Origin: Pictodentalium vernedei
Lineage: Eukaryota > Mollusca > Scaphopoda > Dentaliida > Dentaliidae
Length of the DNA stretch: 64,000 bases
Assembly (NCBI GenBank): GCA_031216915.1
Contig: CM062297.1
Span: 545,808,971-545,872,970 of the forward strand
Direction: 5' to 3'
The stretch's first letter is position 1; the number at the start of each line of letters is the position of its first letter. The notes beneath the pieces are model-generated. The model was not told the origin of the DNA and ran no database searches. It worked only from the letters and a program-made list of their open reading frames with translations. The position numbers and the translations under genes were made by a program. This document shows positions 21,080 through 32,882 of the stretch, one piece after another.

Positions 21080-22700
21080 TACGATCCATTGTCAGTCTTT
21101 GAGCCCCTCGAGAGCCCTCAAAATAGTCCAAGCATTGTGGCTTTTTTTCCCGTTAATCATAATGTAAAAAGTGGAACTCACCTATGGAGCCCCTTGATAC
21201 AACCTATGGGGGATTATTATTTTCCCTGATGGGTGAGGGTGTAAGATGTGGGAAATCTCACCCGAGGGAAAAATATTTGGGCCAGACACCAGGCTTGCCG
21301 AGTGTCTGGAGCCTCTGGACCAAATATCTTGTCCCAAGAGTGAAATGTCCCAATCTCACACCCATCTCCACCAGGGATAATTTTTGTCCCCCCCCCCACC
21401 AAAACACCCTCAGGTCATCAAAAGTAATTCAGAAGTACGAGTAGCTATATCGAAAAATTTTGTTGTCCATTTCTGAAAAAAAATATATTTGCCTGTCGGA
21501 AAAAGTGCACATAAATTCTGTATATACCACAAAATTAATTCCCTACGCCGACAAGACAGTGGTTAAAGATTTGTAGCGAAATGAACCTTGACACATTCTG
21601 ATGACGTCATATTATGAATTTTGCAATGTAGTCGCATGACTTTTCGACGGGAATTTCGTGCAACTCACTCCACTCGTAATGGTGCTCACCCCAAAATTCA
21701 GATAAGAGAGTCAAGTGTCCTTTGGTTTTGCGGTCTGTATTTTTATTTCTGTTTTCTCCCGACAAATGTTCATCTGCTAATATTTCCGAAACGTGACAAC
21801 ATGTTGTTTGTTTACAGAAGAATGTGAGAATGTGTGATGATTGGATAGTCCTGAGCTCATTAAATATGGTAATAAGCCGGTCATGTGAGATAGATACCTA
21901 TCTCACATGGCTTTCTCACATGGGACACGAATATCTTGCACAGGAAGTGGGGGAGAATAATCTTCGTTACACCTCTAAAGGGTACTTAAGTAAAAAATTT
22001 GAAATTATGTTTCTAGTATGAGCACATTTTGAGTCCCATAATAACTTGAGTTAATTTTTCCATCTCAAATCAAATATACCCGTTGCCCAGTACCCACTTA
22101 TACAGCATATCAAATTTTGTTAAAGTCAGACTAAAAATTCTGAATAGCGAAAAATTGGGTGGTGACAAAAATCTTGCCCCTTCCAGACTAACTACAAATA
22201 TTGACCCACATATTTCATTTTTGATCCCAAAAACTTGCCTCTCCCAGGAAGATTACAAATATTGCCCCACAAACTTACTTTATTTGAACAAACTTAGATC
22301 TTGGTCTCAAAAAGAAGCTGTATAACAAAAATGGAATCACTATAGCAATTGGATCATGAGAATATGTTTTTTAAATTTGGGTTACTTCTCATTCAACCCA
22401 CCCTACTGGTGATGAGACATTTTAAGTGAACAAAATTGAAAGGCTAACACCCACTAATACTGTGTATACAATTTTTCTGAATTGAACTGACTAGTTTTTG
22501 AATAATGAGAATCCAGTCCCATTATACGCAGTATTAAAAATGCCGAATCAGCAAAAACACCTGTACCTCCTCTAAACATCCAATTTACTCAAGGCCCACC
22601 AAAACACCTGAAGGGAGGGATAGGAGCCACAACCCCTCTAAACTCAAGAGGTAGGTAGGTAAGGGTGGACAAGATGGATAGGAATCTCTTGACATCTACA
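21080..22700. other. No recognisable gene
   Basis: Only short open frames without family features are seen. A local inverted pair (GTGAGATAGATACCTATCTCAC, about 21,884-21,905) is the only structure noted. Confidence 0.4.
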
Positions 22701-22744
22701 TCTTGAACAATTATCATCATCACCATTTCTTTAACCAATCACCA

Positions 22745-22935
22745 TTCATTCATCAGCGCATTGACCAGTTCTGTGTTCTCTCAACCAATCATCATTCATT
22801 CACCAGCACATTGACCAGTTCTGTGTTCTCTCAACCAGTGACCAGTTATGTGTTCTCTCAACCCATGACCAGTTTGGTGTTCTCTCAACCAACCGCCATT
22901 TCTATGTTCTCTCAACTAATCACCAGATCTGTGTA
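22745..22935 (+). repeat. Short minisatellite, TGTGTTCTCTCAACC units
   Basis: The core GACCAGTTCTGTGTTCTCTC followed by AACCAATCACCATTCATTCA recurs about six times with length variation. The open frame across it is a by-product of the repeat. Confidence 0.7.
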
Positions 22936-23371
22936 GGGAGTGTGGGGTAGGGACTTGGCCAATGGAGGGACAATCAGCAAGTGCAGGCATGGGTTCAAAC
23001 AAAACAGGAAGTAACATTCAGGTCTCAAGTTCTGCAAACACTACCTGACACTGTAGGCACACCATAAATTATATATATATATAATGGTTTACTGTTCCAG
23101 AAAGTATTTGAGTGGTGTCTTGAGTCCTGTAAGTACTTACAGAAAACTGACTCATGATAAATGTTAACATTTATTTCAACTTAATACATATTTTTAGCAG
23201 TTATTCTAAAAGTTATTTTCACTCTTACTTTATATGTTTAGGAAGTCAATGACACAATAGAAATTACGAAAGAGATAAATTAATTTGTGGTTACATCAAA
23301 GACTGAATGTACAGACCAGACCTTAAAATTTAATGTGAATGGGTGTTTCGTCCCCCTGTTGTTCAGACATT

Positions 23372-23435
23372 TTTCATCAAATCTAGTCATGGCTGCCTGC
23401 CGTAAAGCAGCCATGATGAGATTTGATGAAATTCA
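23372..23435. repeat. Inverted repeat, 24-bp arms
   Basis: TTCATCAAATCTAGTCATGG is mirrored by CCATGATGAGATTTGATGAA around GCTGCCTGCCGTAAAGCAGC. The structure is an isolated hairpin in noncoding sequence. Confidence 0.75.
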
Positions 23436-23639
23436 TCCAAATTTAACTCGAGAAACCATTGGTGAATAAATCCATTCTGTTTACTAGAGGAAATGTTGAC
23501 TAAAATTGCCCAAATTATCATTATTTCAGAAACAAATCAAATTCTATCCTGTGCAGGAAAGTCCACCAACAGCATGTAAAGAGTTAAATGCTTGTAAATA
23601 GAGAAGACACTTCCAGATATTTTTCCAAATATGTGAAAC

Positions 23640-23735
23640 TTTTGTCGAAATTGTCTGTTATGACCCCTCATTGCAATGAGCTTGTTGAGCTCGTTCCAAC
23701 AAGGATGTCATAACCTGTGGTTTAGATGCCTTGTT
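23640..23735. mobile_element. TTAA MITE family 1 remnant
   Basis: Only the central palindrome survives: GTTATGACCCCTCATTGCAA, GAGCTTGTTGAGCTCGTTCC, ATGTCATAACCTGTGG. The ends are lost. Confidence 0.65.
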
Positions 23736-24129
23736 TGACTAGGGTTTAGTGTCACTTTCCACAACTAAGGCCACAGATCATTATCACAGATCATCAGATC
23801 CCAATGGACAGCCAAGCTGCAAAATGTTCCAGTTAAGTACCAATAGCTGTCGATTCTAGTTATTCTGGCCTGGACATCATATCGCCGGGCTTCGTTCACT
23901 TTTGGATGGATAAAATTCCAGGACTTTTTCCAGACCTGTGTCATATTCTTCCAGAACAATTCATGGCAGAAACCGCGTAATCCAAAAATATTTCATGCAA
24001 AAGAAATGAGATTATGCAATATATACATAAATGTGAGACAGGTTCCTCACCTGGACTTCATGAAAGTGATGGCTTGATCTTTACCACTTGTTATACCTTT
24101 ACTTAACGAATTGGACAAATCTGCCTACA

Positions 24130-24350
24130 TAAAATTAAAAAAATCAGTATTCAAATTTTGATATTTTTTCATTTTTTTTTCTTCCTAACCACAGCTTATG
24201 ACTCCTCCCTCCCCGACCTATTGGAAGGAGCTAACAAGCTCATTCCAATAAAGGTCATGAGATATGGTTTGGGGGAAAAAATGAAATTGTTGTGATTTGG
24301 GGGAAAAAATAATTAATGTTACTGCCTAATTACGCTAGATAAAGGGTTCA
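24130..24350. mobile_element. TTAA MITE family 1, diverged copy
   Basis: A diverged palindrome (CTTATGACTCCTCCC ... GGTCATGAGATATGG) and the right end CTAGATAAAGGGTTC are recognisable. Confidence 0.55.
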
Positions 24351-24699
24351 AAATTGAAATGAACGAATGGTTTTAGCTGATGATTATGGATACATTTATT
24401 TATTCAATTACATTTACACATTTATCCATTTTGGATACATTTCCACAGTTCCTATGACATTTGACTGATGCAGGCTGGTCACTGCAGTCATTTTCTAGGA
24501 CTTGTCCAGCAGTGCCACACCCCCTCCCATTTTCCCAAGATTTCTGGGTCTGGAAAAATAATTTTTATTTTCCAGGATCTGTACGAACCATGAGAGTGTA
24601 TACTATGTTGAATTATTATACAGATAATATAAGTACAATCTTGTATTCCATAACTACTTTTCTGGTAGCAAGTGAATATTTAATTTTGTTTACTGCTGG

Positions 24700-25265
24700 A
24701 CCACCCATACTATGTCGCCATATGAATATGCAAAAGTTTATCCTCCTTGCCAGCATCTAGAACAATAAGACAGTGGCTTTCAGCAATTGAAAGTGAACCC
24801 GATTTTTCGAAACAGGCAAGTGACCACTTGAAAAAAGCAAAGTCTGAAGATGAGTTCCAATATCGGTTTTGCTCCATAATGATTGATGGAATGTCAATAA
24901 GAAAAAAAAGTACAGTGGGACCCATCATCAAGGTCCCTTGTTGGTCATATAGAGTTTGGGAATGGTGCCAACGAATTGGGAGGGGACATACAACCGGATG
25001 TAAAAGGAGGCTTTAGTCATAATGGCTGTTGGTCTATGTGGGTACTGGAAAGTAAAGTGTGGCTATTTTTTTAACTGCTGGTCTTGAGGCAGTTGGAGAA
25101 GCAAATCTAGTTTCTCATGCTATTGCAGAATTTGAGTCCATCAACATCAAAGTTGTTGCATTAGTAATGGATGGTCTGTCAGCCAACCAAGCAGCGGTAA
25201 AACATTTTGGGTGTAGCTTAAGCCCCAGTAGTCTAAGATCATCCATTCAAAATCATGAATCCTGA
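24700..25265 (+). pseudogene. P-element-type (THAP-family) transposase fragment
   Basis: The frame from 24,747 encodes SRTIRQWLSAIESEPDFS and then IMIDGMSIRKK, matching the D-x-M-S-I-R-K motif of P-element/THAP9 transposases. After a frameshift near 24,920 the sequence continues GHIEFGNGANELGGDIQPD. A third segment reads LVMDGLSANQAAVKHFGC, the second-strand D-G motif of the RNase H-like core. The N-terminal THAP domain and the C-terminal half are absent. The first motif normally has D-E; here it reads D-G. It lies inside the 11.6-kb element and is probably an independent older insertion. Confidence 0.75.
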
Positions 25266-26880
25266 AAGTAAATTATGAAGAAAATAATTGTATATTTATT
25301 TGTATTAAAATTAATAAAATATAAATTAATATGAACAATGTTTTCCTTATAATTCATTAAATTACAATATTATGGCATGTGTTTCGAAAATATTTTACTT
25401 AGAAAATGCTTAAAGAAGCCTATTAAACAACATACGGTGTTAACAATATAAAAAGGTGCAGCCAGGTTCAAATAATATCTCACATTTCAAATAGATATAA
25501 AACAATAAAAAACAAATTACAAGAAAGATAATCTTATACTGTAAAGGTAAAAGAGTATGGGGCGCGACAGAAAAAAAATTCAAATTTTTTTTATTTAGAT
25601 AATCTCTATACTTAAAGTCAAATATAAGGAGATAAAGGACAACCCCAGTGAATTGCTTATTTCTGCAAACACCTGTATGTTATGTGTCCGCAATGCATTC
25701 CTTTTCCCCCGTGGGAACTCCAGGAAGTGAAGCACTGCTTTTTTACTGTGGTAAACAAGCTCTTTTTCACTGGTAAAATAGGACCCAGTCACTAATGCTT
25801 GGGGCGCGAGTCCTCCAAAATAGGCAGGACGGAGTATAAATGATTGACTGCCTGTGACTTTATCTCCATGTTGTGGTCATGATTAGCCATTGTGCAAAAG
25901 TATCTGACCGTAAACACCAATAAATAAATAATAAAAAAATGCATTCCTTTTAATATCGGCCAAGATATCAGTCTACGCTGTTTGCACATCAACTTTCAAT
26001 GAATTTTTTGTCCCAGACTGAGACAAAATTACCTCAGAACGAATCCTGGCTCATCGGTAATACTAAACACTGAGGTATACCGAACTGAAGGAAAATAGGG
26101 ATTATAGGGTTGGGAATGGTTGAAAAGAAAACCTCAAACTTCAGAGCTGACAGAACCTGAAAAACAGCTGATGGGAGTTTTATTTTTATCAAATATTACA
26201 GTGATCTGTGTTGTGATACCCAATTAGCCTTATCTATGCTTTATTCGGTATCCACAAACCCAGGTTGCCTATTAATTACCAATCTACCTACTAAATACTG
26301 AAGGGTAGTTTCGACGATACATCGGTCTATACATCTTGCACTTACTCGAATAAATCAATGGTTATTTCACGTATATTGCTTCAAACGACTAGATTGTATA
26401 TCTGCACATTTTCCTTTTAAACGACCTTTACTTACTTACGTTTCTTCACCTCAGTATCTCGGTATTCCTCGGTGTTTAGTAGGACCCTGCCCCTGACTGA
26501 TATCAAAATATACACGTGTTAATCAAATGATTACTAATTAGTTTCTAAATACATAAACTATTAACACAGTGGATTTGAAACTACTAAATGCTAATGTTTA
26601 AAGAAATTTTAATATAGTTTGTAAACGTACCTTTGAGGCTTGACTTTTAACGCAAAACTCTGGATAGTGTCACAGCTACGAAGTTTGGAAACGTCTTCGG
26701 TCGTTCCAATGAATTGCGGTTTACTGCATCAAAACAATGCAACGCCGTCCCAAAGTACACGAAATTGTTCTTTTATCCATCGGTTCCATTGGTCGCCACT
26801 TGTCAATCAATTTTATGTACGATTAAATATTTAATAATGAATTATCAACAAACCGTACACCGTCTTCCCATTCACACACG
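25266..26880. other. Noncoding; includes a SINE 3' end
   Basis: No gene is recognised. Bases 25,862-25,935 are the plus-strand 3' end of the tRNA-derived SINE (GGTCATGATTAGCCATTGTG ... ACACCAATAAATAAATAA). An inverted pair of AAACACTGAGGTATACCG-like sequences lies near 26,065 and 26,450. Confidence 0.5.
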
Positions 26881-26889
26881 TTGTATTGT

Positions 26890-27778
26890 TTACGTTTTTT
26901 GCCCTGACGAGCAATGGCGGACGAATTCCTCATTTCCCATTGACCAATCGAATGGGGTCTGCCGATCTGGTCTTCTTTCTTTTCGATATCTATGTGTCCT
27001 ATAAGAAGGTTTTAGGTCATATAGCAACCACGTGCTACCATAGAAACTAAGATGGCAGCCTCCAGTATACAAAAAATGGACGACGGAAACACGTATCACC
27101 CTAACAACACGAGCTGCTCATGCGCACTAACACCACATATCACTATGGGGATGACGTCCCAACGTGGCTTCTTACGCGGGTTAACATGACAAACAAACAT
27201 GACGTCACTAGGTCACGTGACTATGACGTCACTTCTTCCCCTCCGGCCAATAAGGCACGGTTCATTCCTCTCCTACTACTCCCCTTCCTAGGTCCCCTGA
27301 GGGGTCCACCAATCGGCCCCGTTTCATCGCTCTCCTACTACTCCCCTTCCTAGGTCCCCTGCAGGTTCCTGCCAATCGGCCCCGTTTCATCGCTCTCCTA
27401 CTACTTCACTTCCCCCTCCGGCTCTCCCTCCGGCCAACCAGGTCCTTTTCATCGCTCTCCTACTACTTCAATTCCTTCTCCGGCTCTCCCTCCGGCCAAC
27501 GGGGCCCGTTTACCTCACCTCCTACTACTTCACTTCCCCCTCCGGCTCTCCCTCCAGAAAACCGGGCCCGTTTCATCGCTCTCCTACTAATTCACTTCTC
27601 CTCCAGCTCTCCCTCCGGCCAACCGGGCCCGTTTCATCGCTCTCCTACTACTTCACTTCCCCCCTCCGGCTCTCCCTCCGGCCAACCGGGCCCGTTTACC
27701 TCATCTCCTACTACTCCCCTTCCTAGGTCCCCTGCGAGGTCCTGCCAATCGGCCCCGTTTCATCGCTCTCCTACTACT
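26890..27778 (-). repeat. Right inverted arm of the 11.6-kb element
   Basis: The outer ~520 bp (27,255-27,778) hold eight or nine inverted ~62-bp subrepeats (CCGTTTCATCGCTCTCCTAC, TACTTCACTTCCCCCTCCGG, CCCTTCCTAGGTCCCCTG). The inner part has CRE-like TGACGTCAC and CACGTGAC clusters at 27,140-27,235 and sequence shared with 12,030-12,240. The far inner part matches 18,045-18,200 inverted. Confidence 0.85.
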
Positions 27779-28900
27779 CGCGGCATAACTCGACCCAGTT
27801 ATCCATCTGCCGGCATCGTTCTGCAGGGTTTCCAAGCTCTTTACAGCCGTTTGGTTTAGGGTTACTACTTCTGTACCATATGTTATACTCGGCAGACCCA
27901 CCATTTCCCAAATTGTTTTCCCCACGAAAACCTTTTTGAAACTGTTTCTCCCTATAAGTTTTATTTGGTTAAGGATTCGCCTCCCCTTCAGAATCAGTTT
28001 ATTTGTGTGGTTTCGGTAGATGCCTCTTTCTGTGATGTTTATATTTGCCCCCCCCCCCCAATACTCATAGTCCCCCGTGTCTCCCACAGTAAGAAGTTTG
28101 CTGCTATCTTCCAGAATACAAAACTCCCCTCTTCTAGTCCCAAACTGCTATCCCCTCATCGCTTCGCAGGAGTTCATTTATTAAACCTTTGATGTACAAT
28201 GCAAAAAGAATTGGCGAAAGGATACGCCCCTATTTTAGGCCTATGTCCATAGGCACATGTTTTGTTGTTATGTAACCCAGGCTAAGTTCACTCTGTACAG
28301 CTTTATATAATGCTTTCAGAATTCCAACAAACTCACGTCCCAAGCCCAGAGTCTCAAGCTTTCGCCACATACCCTCCCTCCAAACTCTATCGTATCCCCT
28401 TTTAACATCCAAAAAGTCCATAAACATCTTTTTCTGTTTGCTTTCGCGGATTCTATCATTTGGGATAGCGTGAAAAGATGGTCAGTGACTCTCCTTCACT
28501 TCCTGTAGCCACTTTGAATCTCTCCCCAAAAAACCCTTCTCCTCAATCACCTCCTCTAATCTCCCACACAGGACTTTACAGAAAACTTTTCCAATGTTAC
28601 TACTGACAGAGATTCCTCGATAATTATCCAAAACGTCCTTTTCCCCTTTTTTGTGAATAAATGTCACTTTGCTTTCTTTCCACTCTTTGGGACCTTTTGT
28701 TTTTCTATGTCTAAATTGATTAGGGCAGTTAGGCTTTCACAGAGTTCCTCTCCCCCTTTTTGATAAACTCGTTAGGAATTTCGCCCACCCCTCCCGCTTT
28801 TCCATTCTTTAATTTGGAGATCATCTTTCGCACCTCCTCGGTTTTAATTTCGCTAGACACGAAGTTCGATAAATTTTCCTCGAACTGGTTCAGACACGCT
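27779..28900 (-). pseudogene. LINE ORF2, reverse transcriptase half
   Basis: Read leftwards from 28,900 it encodes SSEIKTEEVRKMISKLKNGK, then VTFIHKKGEKDVLDNYRGIS, FLDVKRGYDRVWREGMW and GRILSPILFALYI. It then continues RKVFVGKTIWEMVGLPSI-like sequence and QNDAGRWITGSSYAA. These are ordered motifs of a non-LTR reverse transcriptase. The segment that should carry the catalytic Tyr/Phe-Ala-Asp-Asp is missing, and stops occur. The last codons (GSSYAA) join in frame with LELGW at 16,170 once the 11.6-kb element is removed. Confidence 0.88.
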
Positions 28901-29886
28901 TAATTAGCAGCGCATCAACTATGTTTAAGTGCCAAATCGGTTTTCGGGGTCCGTCATACACCTATCTTTACGCTTTATATATAGCCCGAGTGAGAACAAA
29001 AAAAATCGCAACTTTAAGCTATCACCTTGACACTGTTGTCTGCTAATTGGATGAATGCTAGAAGCCACTATCAGGGCTTTCAAAAAACGAGGGTACTAAG
29101 TAATACTGACAGATATGCTTTTCGCGTTCTTTATACATAATAAGTTGGCGAATGATCATTGGCGGCTCCAGACCAGATGCAAATGGACTTGTTGGTGATC
29201 CAGCTTATGAACAATACGTAATTGGACAGTACGTATTGTTGATGACAAAACACTGAAGCGAGAGAAACTATAATAAAAACTGAGCTGACAGAAGAATCAT
29301 CCCCGTGAGTGAAACGTCTGGTGGGACGTGTTTAAACGGTGGGACGTCAGTGATGACGCAGATGAACTGTACCTTAAATCACGTTATACCAAGAGAAACC
29401 AGTTAGCCGTGGACATATTAGCACCGCACGAGAAGTTTCAACGATAAGATACAACGATAAGATACAACGAAACGATGTGGGTCCTACACTGGAACTGTTG
29501 CGAAACATTCACACACTAAAACAAATATCTGACTTGATTTTGAAGTGAAAACTCAAAGGTATGCGAATAACTTCTTATTGAACACAAATTCAAAATAATA
29601 AAAAAAACCCTCACAAATTCTTGAACGATGCCAATGTAATTTTTATTCACCCAAAAGTATGATACAAAATCCTCTGCCCTCACCTCCACCCCCTCACTCC
29701 ACGCATTCTAATATGTACAAGAAGTTTATTCAATAAAACACCAGGATATATTTAGGAATGGAAAAAAGTAAAATGTTTAACTGTTATAAGCAATTTTGAA
29801 CAGTACAACAAACACAAAACCTGATTACAGTGAGATAGACCGAAATATGAGATCGCTAAATATAATTTTGACGCAACAAATCAATA
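28901..29886. other. Noncoding, one dispersed repeat
   Basis: No gene is seen. Bases 29,040-29,100 are a plus-strand copy of the repeat at 20,985 (AGAAGCCACTATCAGGGCTT). A short direct repeat of AACGATAAGATACAACGATA is at 29,440-29,475. Confidence 0.45.
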
Positions 29887-30216
29887 ATTCTTTACGAAAC
29901 ATGAAATGCAGACAACACTTCGTCCCTTGAGTTCCAATGTGTTCTATGTGCCCACTGGCACATAGAACATATTGGAACTCAGGGGACGAAAGTCTTACAA
30001 ACAATTCTTGAATAACTAATTTCTTTCAGTTTTTTGCGTCAAGAACATAGCATATGAAATTCCCTGGAACGAGTTGAACGAACTCGTTCCAATGAGGGCT
30101 CATAAGCTTTGTTTTTGAGACAAAAAATAAAAATTGAATTGTAATTTTTGTGAATAGCGCTTGCCTTGCCTATTTTGCGCTTGCCTGTTTTGACCGTTAC
30201 ATTGGGTAAAGGGTTA
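29887..30216. mobile_element. TTAA MITE family 1, carrying a nested hairpin MITE
   Basis: The right end GGTAAAGGGTTAA (30,204-30,216) and the palindrome GAACGAGTTGAACGAACTCGTTC are present; the left end is eroded. A 68-base hairpin at 29,921-29,988 interrupts the left arm. Confidence 0.75.
29921..29988. mobile_element. 68-bp hairpin MITE, copy 1
   Basis: CGTCCCTTGAGTTCCAATGT pairs with its complement around TGCCCACTGGCA and ends AGGGGACG. A second copy with the same arms (ATGTTCTATGT) is at 59,793-59,861. Confidence 0.75.
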
Positions 30217-30398
30217 AGCTAAGTTTGGGTGATCATTGTCCTCATTCTTTTGCGAATCAAAACTCCGAGCAAAAATATTGTGTTAAAATTGCAAAATGAA
30301 AAGATTATTTATTGCGTTATCACAGCGCTCGCTTCGCATATGATTTTACAATTTACTGGGAAAATAAAAAACATAGGACAAGCGATAAGCAAGAGACT

Positions 30399-30457
<59 letters not shown>

Positions 30458-30462
30458 GGTGA
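30399..30462 (+). repeat. (GA)n microsatellite followed by G-run
   Basis: About 24 GA units and then about 14 G. The open frames of Arg-Glu or Ser-Leu repeats across it are artefacts. Confidence 0.95.
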
Positions 30463-31353
30463 CAATAAGGCCGCAAAGCAGTCGGGGATGAACGAAAAAT
30501 CAGTACCTGAAAACAAGAAGAAAGACAAAGTTAAGGATAAAATACGGTCCACCTTGCACCACTCCCAGTAATGTACCTGCTTCTTAATCCTCAGATAGCG
30601 ACATGTGCACTGTCCCTTCGGTCTTACAATAACACTATCCACCCAGATCCACACAAACACTCACACTCAGTCTGACAATACAACAATTTCAGCAGGAACG
30701 AATCAGGCTAATCATTACAAACCTATTATCACATCTGGATCTTGAACGTCAAACCAGTCCTCCTCTTCGAACAGATTTCACCATGGTAACCCAGAGCATA
30801 ATATCGCTCCCTGTTGCGTCACAAGGAAAATAAAAATCAACTAAGGAAATAACTTAGTAAGACCCCAGCTCAATGGTATAAAAATCGTAGAAGGATATCT
30901 GGAGGATTAGAGATAGCAGACGAGGAAAGTCTGGCCAGGATGGGGGAAATCCCCTCCTCCGTGTGCTACATCTTCTGATAAAACCAATCTCTCCACCTCC
31001 AGACCCAATGAAACAGTGATGAAAAGCCAGATGCAGTGTTAATTAAATCGATCCTCCCTCTCCCAACAACCACAAAGGACAGTACTGCAAAGCTATTGGA
31101 CGTCCGAATGATAAAATAAACGAATCTGTGACTGAACGGTTGGAAAACGGGGACAGCTCGGGAAACTCTCATCGAGAAATGACTCAACAGGCTGAAAGTG
31201 TATATATGGAACCAAACCACAAGAACAACCAATTTACAACTTGTTTTGGGTGTGTAACTCCTGATGTTAATCCCTTAGTAAGGAAGACGATCAAAGACTT
31301 TTCCAACTGGGAATGGATCATCAGTAAATTAACGGGGAAAGCAAATTGGATAG
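30463..31353. other. No supported gene
   Basis: Less AT-rich than its neighbours, with several short open frames, but no domain or splice structure I can support. Confidence 0.35.
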
Positions 31354-31588
31354 TTAACCCTTTGAAACACAGCGACCGCTTTTCCGAACAGGAATATGAT
31401 ACGTCATAACGTCATTAAATAAGATGTTTTTTTCAAAAAATGTGTGGGTAGACTAATCAGTATTTTCATCGTGCAGCCCGAGGCACGTTGAAAATACTGA
31501 TTGGTCTACCCCAAATAATGAATATGAACTCTTCTAATAGCTGCCATTGAACTGGAATGGAAGATACCACTAGAGTTCAAAGGGTTAT
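31354..31588. mobile_element. TTAA MITE, family 2, copy 1
   Basis: It begins TTAACCCTTTGAAACACAGC and ends GAGTTCAAAGGGTTA. A hairpin in the middle has arms TAGACTAATCAGTATTTTCA and its complement. Related to 32,637-32,882. Confidence 0.75.
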
Positions 31589-31694
31589 TGTTTGGAGTAC
31601 CGATGCTGTACAGATATCAATAACTCTCATTCACCCTCTCGGGCTTCTGTAAAACATTAGAACGAGGCTATCGGATCAGTCTCTCTTCAGCGTT

Positions 31695-32400
31695 ACAACT
31701 GTCATGAAAGTAGCAAGGCTGCAAAAAAAATATCAGAGCAAGTGCAAGGGCGGCAATAGCCACTTGTGCTCAGGCTGCTAAGAAAAACGAAGTCATGTTC
31801 GAACACCAAGGGAGCATACCAGCAGCTATAGAGGATGCACAGAGTACAGGAAACAACCGATTAGTCCCATGCCCACAGAAACATGAAAAGCTATGTCACA
31901 AAACCTAACGAGCCTAACACTCTAGCCTCTTTAATTACAACATAATTCGGTTGACGGTTTTGCCTATCTCTTTGGAATATTTCCTGTGTGTTGTTTGACA
32001 GGGCGCTTGATGAATTCCATGAATTCGTCAAACATCCTGTCAACCAACACACAGGAGGTACAACTGTCAGGAATGTAGCAATGCTGCAAAAAAATTACCA
32101 GGGCAAGTTCAAGAGGTATGGCAATAGCCACTTGTGCTCAGACTGCTGAGAAAAAACGAAGTCATTTTCGAACACCAATGGAGCATACCACCAACTATAG
32201 ATGATGCACAGAATACAGCAAACAAACGATTAGCCCCATACCCACAGAAACATGAGCCATGTCACGAAACCTTACGACACCAACATATTCGCGCCTCTTT
32301 GACAACAGTCCTCGGTAAATTCTTCATGTATTCTTTTAAACAACACACAGAAAATATTCCAGAGATAGGCAAAACCGTCAATCGGATTATTGCGATGCTG
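31695..32400 (+). repeat. ~210-bp direct duplication with flanking inverted segment
   Basis: Bases 31,695-31,905 and 32,048-32,275 are direct copies (GCAATAGCCACTTGTGCTCA ... CCCACAGAAACATGA). A ~52-bp block at 31,946-31,999 (GTTGACGGTTTTGCCTATCT) recurs inverted at 32,337-32,392. A small inverted pair ATGAATTCCATGAATTC lies between. No coding function is supported. Confidence 0.8.
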
Positions 32401-32402
32401 CT

Positions 32403-32555
32403 CTAGGGTGGCATAGGTTATGGCATAGCTTGTGATCCCTTATTGGAGCGAGCTATTCGTTTCAATGACGGGTAATATGTTTTTTAAGTAAAACGTGGAA
32501 ATATTTAGTTTTCAATAAATATGTTGGCAAGTGACATCTGCTATTTAGGGTTAAT
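32403..32555. mobile_element. TTAA MITE family 1 remnant
   Basis: A diverged central palindrome (ATCCCTTATTGGAGCGAGCT) and the end GACATCTGCTATTTAGGGTTAA are visible. Confidence 0.5.
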
Positions 32556-32636
32556 GAAAGGTTCTACATGTTACTGTCATAAGTATCAATCACTATTTTA
32601 ATTTGATGATGTTTCTTGGCAATTGTACATTTACAT

Positions 32637-32882
32637 CTTCCCTTTGAACACGAGAGGTCGCTTTTCGGGGGCTGGACCTTGATACGTCATGATTTTATTA
32701 AGCATGATGGCTGCTCAGTGTATGTGTGGGGTTGACCAATCAATATTTTCAACGTGCACCCCCATGCTGCACGTTGATAATATAACTTGGCCTCCCCCCC
32801 CCCCCCCAAATAATGAATATGGTCTCTTCCAATTACTTTTATTGAACCGACCTGAACGATATCATGAGGATTCAATGGGTTA
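32637..32882. mobile_element. TTAA MITE, family 2, copy 2
   Basis: The left end TTCCCTTTGAACACGAGAGG, shared TGATACGTCATGA, hairpin GACCAATCAATATTTTCAAC / GTTGATAATATAACTTGG and right end GATTCAATGGGTTAA match copy 1 at 31,354. A C-run interrupts the right arm. Confidence 0.75.

Larger units (their letters stand above)
16179..27778. mobile_element. 11,600-bp TIR element, AG...CT termini, 6-bp TSD, inside a LINE
   Basis: The left end starts AGTAGTAGGGGAGCGATGAA and the right end finishes TCATCGCTCTCCTACTACT, an inverted pair. CGCGGC flanks it on both sides (16,173-16,178 and 27,779-27,784). Deleting the element plus one copy restores an uninterrupted LINE frame across the junction, which proves an insertion. 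Terminal regions consist of ~62-bp subrepeats, followed inward by further inverted homology (18,045-18,200 against 26,890-27,030). A 6-bp duplication and AG/CT ends match Polintons, but no Polinton gene is visible inside. The only transposase relic is of P type. It may be a nonautonomous or internally replaced Polinton derivative. Confidence 0.88.

Noticed and set aside
22703..22936. Open frame with repeated FSQP motifs
   Set aside because: It follows a short minisatellite with variable unit length and has no other gene features.
24700..25265. P-type transposase as the enzyme of the enclosing 11.6-kb element
   Set aside because: P elements normally leave about 8-bp duplications and have short TIRs; the host element has a 6-bp duplication and subrepeat-rich long arms. 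Probably a nested relic.
30229..30660. Open frames ending in Arg-Glu or beginning with Ser-Leu repeats
   Set aside because: Produced by the (GA)n microsatellite and G-run.
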